Origin: Gammaproteobacteria bacterium
GTDB lineage: Bacteria > Pseudomonadota > Gammaproteobacteria > Pseudomonadales > Azotimanducaceae
Length of the DNA stretch: 11,196 bases
Direction of reading: 5' to 3'
NCBI GenBank assembly: GCA_027293665.1
Contig: JAPUFN010000414.1
Location: 1 to 11,196 of the forward strand
Part shown: piece after piece, positions 6,780 through 11,196 of the stretch
Layout of the letters: each line of letters begins with the position of its first letter
Numbering within the stretch: the first letter of the stretch is position 1
Notes under the pieces: generated by a model
Seen by the model: only the letters and a program-made list of their open reading frames with translations
Database searches by the model: none
What the model was told of the DNA's origin: nothing
Program-made: the position numbers and the translations under genes

Positions 6780-8189
6780 ATGATCGATCACAGCAGAATC
6801 AAGGTGTGGCTGGCCTGCTTAGGGATGAGCGTGTCAGCCGTGCACAGCGCATCGGCACAGCAGGCTGCGATTAATCTCGACTTCGCCTACTTCATGAATG
6901 AGGTACAGCCGGTGTTCCTGGTCAAGCGCAACAACAACGTGCGCTGCATTCAATGCCACACACGCAGTAGCGCTTTTCGCCTGCAGCCACTGGAAGGCGG
7001 CGCGCTATTCTGGAGCGAAGAGCAGTCGCGATTGAACTACGCGTCCGCCAGCGCATTCGTCGTGCCGGGCGCTGACCCGCTTGAGAGTCGATTGTTGACC
7101 CACCCACTGGCGCTAGATGCCGGTGGCGACCCTTTCCATGGTGGTGGCAAACATTTCGCGAGCCAAAGTGATCCGGAGTGGCGAATCATCGCAGACTGGG
7201 TCGCGGGCCGGACCAGCCGCAGAACGCCTACGAAGTTCGTGACGCGCATCGTTCAGACCAATGCCGCGGGCAGTGATTCTTACGTTATCGATCCAGCGAG
7301 CAATCAGGTTGTGGGAATCATCGACGATATTGAAATTCCACACGGCATCACCTCCGCCCCCGATGGCAGCCAACTGTATATCTCCAACGAATCGCGCCAC
7401 AGCCTCGACGTCGTGGATTCACGCACGCTGAAAGTGAAACGTCGAATTCAACTCAGTGGCCGCCCGAACAACGTGGCGGTCAGCAAAGACGGCAGCAAAG
7501 TTTATGTCGCCATCATGGAGATGCCGGGTTCTGTGGACATTATCGATACCGCGACGATGACGAACATAAAAACACTGCCAGTGGATGGCGCTATCCACAA
7601 CGTCTACGTCACCCCCGATGGCCGCCACGCAGTTGCCGGATCCATCCACACCCGTACTATCAACGTCATCGATACGACCACAGACGAACTCGTATGGAAG
7701 CTGGCCATGGGTGCCGGGATCCGACCAATGACATTTGACACGCACCCCGACGGCTCCACGAAGAACATCTACGTCCAGCTTTCCGGCTTCCACGGCTTCG
7801 TCGTCATCGACTTTGTCAAACGCGCCGAAATCGCGCGCGTCGAACACCCTCCGATCGCAGGCCAGGAAGCGCATCGGGATGGATTGCAGGGGGCACCCGC
7901 ACACGGTCTAGCGGTCTCTCCGAATGGCCAGACCCTGTGGTCAACGAGCAAAGTCTATAGTCACGTTTACGTACATTCGCTGCCTGATCTTACAGAAGTT
8001 GGCCGGGTCTTCGTCGGCCAACACCCCGAGTGGATCACGTTCACACCTGATGGCAAGTTCGCCTATATTGGCGCAGCCGGTGACAATGCGACCTACGTTG
8101 TCGACACCAAAAAGCTGCAGGCAGTCGCACGAATTGCGGTGGGTCAGGTACCAAAGCGAGTCGGCACTGTGCTCATGGCCGTCGACTAA
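6780..8189 (+). CDS. Exported cytochrome c domain fused to YVTN-type beta-propeller
   Basis: A 469-residue protein. Residues 1-27 are a signal peptide (ASA cleavage before QQ). The first domain has one heme c motif, CIQCH at 56-60, preceded by FMNEVQPVFLVKRNNNVR and ending near DPEWRIIADWVAGR (131-144), the layout of small Planctomycete-type cytochrome domains. From about 150 to the end lie roughly six or seven YVTN/YncE-like blades, visible as recurring PDG, SKDG and PNG turns followed by a Y/V strand and a VxDT/VVDS strand. Heme must be attached in the periplasm, so the protein probably passes electrons there, perhaps from a substrate bound by the propeller or by the neighbouring DUF3500 protein (inference). 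AGGAGG at 6769-6774 sets the ATG. The 3' end overlaps the convergent MFS gene by four bases. The distal heme ligand is not obvious. Confidence 0.92.
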   Translation: MIDHSRIKVWLACLGMSVSAVHSASAQQAAINLDFAYFMNEVQPVFLVKRNNNVRCIQCHTRSSAFRLQPLEGGALFWSEEQSRLNYASASAFVVPGADPLESRLLTHPLALDAGGDPFHGGGKHFASQSDPEWRIIADWVAGRTSRRTPTKFVTRIVQTNAAGSDSYVIDPASNQVVGIIDDIEIPHGITSAPDGSQLYISNESRHSLDVVDSRTLKVKRRIQLSGRPNNVAVSKDGSKVYVAIMEMPGSVDIIDTATMTNIKTLPVDGAIHNVYVTPDGRHAVAGSIHTRTINVIDTTTDELVWKLAMGAGIRPMTFDTHPDGSTKNIYVQLSGFHGFVVIDFVKRAEIARVEHPPIAGQEAHRDGLQGAPAHGLAVSPNGQTLWSTSKVYSHVYVHSLPDLTEVGRVFVGQHPEWITFTPDGKFAYIGAAGDNATYVVDTKKLQAVARIAVGQVPKRVGTVLMAVD

Positions 8190-9373
8190 TCGCTGGATTT
8201 CGGCTCTGCAACGACACCAACTGCTGACTCTGCCTGAGCAGAGCGTCGTCCAAACCAGTGCCAGACCAATGTTGCGGTAACGATCAGCAGCACCCCATTG
8301 ACCACGAATGCTAACTCCGCCGCCAGATACTCATAAATCAAGCCTCCCGTGAGCGGTCCGAACGCAGCACCCACACCGGCTGCAGCCTCTTTGTAGCCAA
8401 AGATCCTGCCGCGATTGGATTCTTCCGTCATGTCACCAAGCAGTGCATCCTCAGCCGGGCTGGCGGTCGCCCAACCGGCGGCAAACAGTGTGTAGACCAC
8501 GGCAACCCATATGATTTCCGGCATCCATGGCAGGAGCAACGAGACAATGCCGGCCGTCGCTATTCCCGTTGCGATCAACGGCGCGCGACCATATCGGTCC
8601 GCCCAGCGACCCGAATAATTCGGCAGAATGGCATACACGATCCCAGCAGGAAAAAACGCAAACGCCAACGACCATATCGAAAGATCAAACTTGTCCTGCA
8701 GGTAGATCAGATAGATCGGCTCAATCAGCGCGCTGGCAAAATTGGACAAAGTCACGATCAACAGCAAACGGATCAGAAGCGGATCCAGTTTGATCGGGGG
8801 TAAGTCACCTGCCGCGCTATCCGTGGGGCCGGCCGTTTCTTTCACACGCCAGACGGAAATTACAAATCCAACCAGCGCAGCAACCGCATATCCGGAAAAT
8901 GCAATTTGCCATGCTTCGGCAATTGGGAGCATGCCAATCAGCGTGAATCCATAGAACCCACCCAACATACCGCCCTGCACCGAGACGCTGCTGAGACGTC
9001 CCATCTGTCGCCCGCGATCTCCGGTCGTTGTCAGATCCGCAATAATCGTTCGCGCAGATACCCACATCAGGGACGCCCCGATGCCCTGTAGAAACCGGGC
9101 CACGTAGAAGTCTCCCAGCGAGTTCGCACCGCTGAAGGTATACATCGCCAGGGCGTAGAACAAAAAGGCAACCGTAAAGAACCAGCGTCGACCGTAGCGA
9201 TCCAACGCCCAACCCACGACCGGCCGAATCAGCAACATCGTTAAAGTGAACGCTGTATACATCCCGCCAATCTCTACCGCATCCGCACCGAGGCTTTTGG
9301 CATAGATCGGTAATCCGAAATTCAGAAAGACAAACGCAACAGAACCAAAGAACACCGGTGTCAGGTACATCAT
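8186..9373 (-). CDS. Major facilitator superfamily (MFS) transporter
   Basis: An inner-membrane transporter with about twelve hydrophobic segments in two halves joined by a polar loop (KETAGPTDSAAGDLPP region). The MFS motif A occurs in both halves: GWALDRYGRRWFF after TM2 and SGRWADRYGRAPL after TM8. RFLQGIGASLMWVSAR is the TM4 motif. The second half ends with EESNRGRIFGYKEAAAGVGAAFGPLTGG, close to drug-efflux (DHA1/TetA-like) transporters, so proton-coupled export of a small molecule is the best guess. I chose ATG 9373 (395 residues). TTG at 9400, right after an in-frame TGA, would add nine residues; neither has a clear ribosome binding site. It diverges from the sulfotransferase gene and its stop overlaps the stop of the cytochrome-propeller gene. 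Confidence 0.93.
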   Translation of the reverse strand: MMYLTPVFFGSVAFVFLNFGLPIYAKSLGADAVEIGGMYTAFTLTMLLIRPVVGWALDRYGRRWFFTVAFLFYALAMYTFSGANSLGDFYVARFLQGIGASLMWVSARTIIADLTTTGDRGRQMGRLSSVSVQGGMLGGFYGFTLIGMLPIAEAWQIAFSGYAVAALVGFVISVWRVKETAGPTDSAAGDLPPIKLDPLLIRLLLIVTLSNFASALIEPIYLIYLQDKFDLSIWSLAFAFFPAGIVYAILPNYSGRWADRYGRAPLIATGIATAGIVSLLLPWMPEIIWVAVVYTLFAAGWATASPAEDALLGDMTEESNRGRIFGYKEAAAGVGAAFGPLTGGLIYEYLAAELAFVVNGVLLIVTATLVWHWFGRRSAQAESAVGVVAEPKSSD

Positions 9374-9460
9374 CTGCGCAACACCGACCCAGGAAACCAA
9401 TCATTCACAGAGAGATTTTCAATCATTTGCCATACCGGACTGAGATCGTGTTTCCAGCTA

Positions 9461-9490
9461 TTGAACCTGACGGCTTATCCATCGTATGTT
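9461..9490 (+). promoter_or_regulatory. Candidate sigma70 promoter for the sulfotransferase gene
   Basis: TTGAAC (9461-9466) and TATGTT (9485-9490) are separated by 18 bases. Each matches the consensus at four positions. They lie about 40 bases before the ATG at 9531, in the divergent gap shared with the MFS gene. Weak, by eye. Confidence 0.27.
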
Positions 9491-9530
9491 CGTTCCTCAG
9501 TTCATACACCTTTATCTCAGGGGGACACAC

Positions 9531-10460
9531 ATGTCATCCACGGCATTGCCGCAGAGGAGCCGAAACTACCAGAATTCCGTGATGTCGAGTGCGCGATGGG
9601 ATGCTTTCGAACCACGCGACGACGATATCATCATCACCACATCCTACAAAGCAGGCACTACGTGGATGCAGGGCATCTGTGCAGCTCTGGTTTTCCAGCA
9701 ACCTCGGCCGCCTGTTCCGCAGGATGAACTCACACCGTGGATTGATGCCAACTTTGCCCCGATCGATGAAGTGATCGAACAACTCGACGGCTTGCAGAAT
9801 CGACGCTACATCAAGACCCATTGCCCACTTGATGGCACTCGCTACTACGCCAACGTCAAATACATCTTCGTGGGGCGTGATGGGCGGGATGTTTTCCTGT
9901 CCATGTGGAATCACTGGAACAACATGAATCCAGAATTCATCGATGACCTCAACAACGCAGACGATCAAGTCGGCCCAAAGCTGCCTCATCCCCCAGCAGA
10001 GATCGGACCTGCGTTTGATGAGTGGATGGAGCGTGGTTCGTTTGAGTGGGAACTCGACGGCTACCCGTTCTGGTCGCACCTTTACCACGCACAATCCTGG
10101 TGGGACTTCAAACACCTCGACAACATCCTGTTCGTCCATTTCGCCGACCTGCTCGCGGACATCGATGGAGAGATGCGGAAAATATCAGCCTTCCTCGACA
10201 TCCCAGTGAACGAAGAGGTATGGCCGAGTCTGGTGGAAGGCGTGTCGTTCAAGGAGATGAAATCAAATGCTCGGCACATGGCACCGGGTTCGACTCATGG
10301 CTTGTGGAAAGACGACTCGAAATTCTTTCATCGCGGTGCCAACAAGCGCTGGTTGGAGATATTCAGTGAGCAGCAGATTCAGCGCTATGAGGAAATTGCC
10401 GCAGAGCGTCTCGAGGCCGATCTGGCACGGTGGCTGGCGCACGGTAATCAGCGCCCATAG
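9531..10460 (+). CDS. PAPS-dependent sulfotransferase family protein
   Basis: A 309-residue soluble protein of the Sulfotransfer_1 type, transferring sulfate from PAPS to a hydroxyl or amine. The 5'-phosphosulfate loop is TTSYKAGTTWMQ (about 36-47, Lys40). THCPLD holds the likely catalytic base His97. The 3'-phosphate motif is VGRDGRDVFLSMW (114-126; Arg116 and Ser124 in the spacing of cytosolic sulfotransferases). Near the C terminus, WKDDSKFFHRGANKRW (259-274) is the counterpart of the family's RKGxxGxWK cofactor-binding end. I start at ATG 9531 because AGGGGG lies six bases upstream. An ATG at 9486 would add 15 unconserved residues and has no ribosome binding site. The acceptor is unknown. 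It ends six bases before the convergent TonB-C-like gene. Confidence 0.95.
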   Translation: MSSTALPQRSRNYQNSVMSSARWDAFEPRDDDIIITTSYKAGTTWMQGICAALVFQQPRPPVPQDELTPWIDANFAPIDEVIEQLDGLQNRRYIKTHCPLDGTRYYANVKYIFVGRDGRDVFLSMWNHWNNMNPEFIDDLNNADDQVGPKLPHPPAEIGPAFDEWMERGSFEWELDGYPFWSHLYHAQSWWDFKHLDNILFVHFADLLADIDGEMRKISAFLDIPVNEEVWPSLVEGVSFKEMKSNARHMAPGSTHGLWKDDSKFFHRGANKRWLEIFSEQQIQRYEEIAAERLEADLARWLAHGNQRP

Positions 10461-10466
10461 CTGGAC

Positions 10467-11066
10467 TCAAAAAACCTCACCCAGCATGAAGGTATCAATC
10501 AGACCAACAATCTCATAGGCTACCTCTTCGATTATCAGCGGTTCGAACCTGGTTCGGGCCGCGCCCTGTCGCATTAATCGCAAGACCGAGCGTTGTGTCA
10601 TTTTGCCTTCTAACGATCGAATTTCGATGTTCTCGGCTCTGCCCTGGGTCGAAATTGTAAAGCCAATGGATACCGCCATTGGTTTGACGTTACCGCTGAC
10701 GCTCATCGAGCCTGGAATCCTGATCGGAGTCCAGAAGACCCTTTGACACAAGCGCGCTTCCAGTTGCTGATGTGTCTGAAAGCTACGCCGAGTACAAATT
10801 GTTCCGTTACACGACAGGCAATGTGAGAGTAGCCTGGGTCGCATTTCCAGAATTTTCGGCAGGACGCGTGGTTTCAACACCGCGAACTCGCATACTGCCA
10901 TGCGCTCGTGATCGATTGGCCAGCTGCCACAGTGACGAATGCCTTCAACGACCACTTCCTCGAGAACGGCACTCGCTGCAATACTGTTGAACGGCACCAG
11001 CCACAGTACGACGATTGCCAGCGCTACCTTTGAAGTTCTATGACTACAAATCGACCTGGTCTCCAC
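10467..11066 (-). CDS. Periplasmic TonB C-terminal-like domain protein
   Basis: A 199-residue protein. Residues 1-31 look like a cleavable signal peptide (basic n-region, VALAIVVLWLVPF core, NSIAA end). The mature protein opens with AVLEEVVVEGIR, resembling the TonB-box region at the start of TonB-dependent receptors. A middle region has six cysteines (46, 59, 83, 86, 91, 107), including CLSCNGTIC. The C-terminal third (about 130-197) has the strand-helix-strand pattern of TonB C-terminal domains: VSIGFTISTQGRAENIEIRS, then a helix, then ARTRFEP. Unlike true TonB it has no proline-rich linker, and its hydrophobic segment looks cleavable. GTG 11066 is the only start in the open frame (stop at 11082-11084) and no clear ribosome binding site is seen. 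Coupling from the gene 15 bases upstream could drive translation. Exact function unknown. Confidence 0.78.
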   Translation of the reverse strand: METRSICSHRTSKVALAIVVLWLVPFNSIAASAVLEEVVVEGIRHCGSWPIDHERMAVCEFAVLKPRVLPKILEMRPRLLSHCLSCNGTICTRRSFQTHQQLEARLCQRVFWTPIRIPGSMSVSGNVKPMAVSIGFTISTQGRAENIEIRSLEGKMTQRSVLRLMRQGAARTRFEPLIIEEVAYEIVGLIDTFMLGEVF

Positions 11067-11081
11067 GTATTGGCAACGGTA

Positions 11082-11196
11082 CTACTTCAACAGCGGATCA
11101 CCCTTAGGCAGCGACCGGGCATGCCACATCGCCAGTCTGTGTCTGACGGATTTCTGTGAAACCTGTTCTTCGGGTAGCGGTGCGATGAGATTGTCG
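11082..11196 (-). CDS. C-terminal end of an unidentified protein (cut by window edge)
   Basis: The minus strand is open from the right edge for 38 codons and stops at TAG (11084-11082). The end reads DNLIAPLPEEQ and, further on, LAMWHARSLPKGDPLLK, a balanced, hydrophilic, protein-like composition. It ends 15 bases before the GTG of the TonB-C-like gene and is on the same strand, which fits an operon. There is too little to name a family. Confidence 0.55.
   Translation of the reverse strand, partial: DNLIAPLPEEQVSQKSVRHRLAMWHARSLPKGDPLLK

Noticed and set aside
7419..7904. 161-residue minus-strand frame rich in Asp and Val
   Set aside because: It is the complement of the beta-propeller repeats; the apparent repetition mirrors the real blades on the plus strand.
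9486..9530. Upstream ATG extending the sulfotransferase by 15 residues
   Set aside because: It lacks a ribosome binding site, whereas AGGGGG sits at ideal distance before ATG 9531, and the added residues are not part of the fold.

Overview
This is chromosomal-looking bacterial DNA of moderately high G+C. It most resembles an aerobic gammaproteobacterium: there is a FetB-type permease, a DUF4124 envelope protein, a periplasmic TonB-C-like protein with an EEVVV stretch, two glutathione transferase-fold proteins and a c-type cytochrome with a beta-propeller. I cannot name a genus. No rRNA, tRNA, CRISPR array, integrase or transposase gene is visible, and no gene-free stretch exceeds about 230 bases.

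Layout. Bases 1-2456 are on the minus strand: a CaiB/BaiF CoA-transferase cut by the left edge (TTG start favoured), a small secreted eight-cysteine protein, and a YfcG/YghU-like glutathione transferase. Bases 2684-4691 are on the plus strand: a secreted DUF4124 protein that seems frameshifted at a run of nine C, then a zinc-type alcohol dehydrogenase lacking the structural-zinc lobe, translationally coupled (ATGA) to a second glutathione transferase. An orphan FetB-like permease (minus) overlaps that gene tail to tail. The gap between fetB and the next gene carries three copies of TGCCTGTCCC in a REP- or MITE-like arrangement.

Bases 5587-8189 are a two-gene plus-strand operon for exported proteins: a DUF3500 protein and a single-CxxCH cytochrome fused to a YVTN-type beta-propeller. 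A major facilitator transporter (minus) converges on it and diverges from a PAPS-dependent sulfotransferase (plus). The right end holds, on the minus strand, a periplasmic TonB-C-like protein and, just upstream of it, the last 38 codons of a gene that runs off the edge.

How the genes may fit together (inference). No single pathway is encoded, but small-molecule and detoxification chemistry dominates: CoA transfer, two glutathione transferases, an alcohol dehydrogenase, a sulfotransferase and an exporter. The most distinctive items are the DUF3500/cytochrome-propeller operon, the dehydrogenase-GST pair, the eight-cysteine secreted protein, the C9 frameshift and the TonB-C-like protein with a TonB-box-like N terminus.
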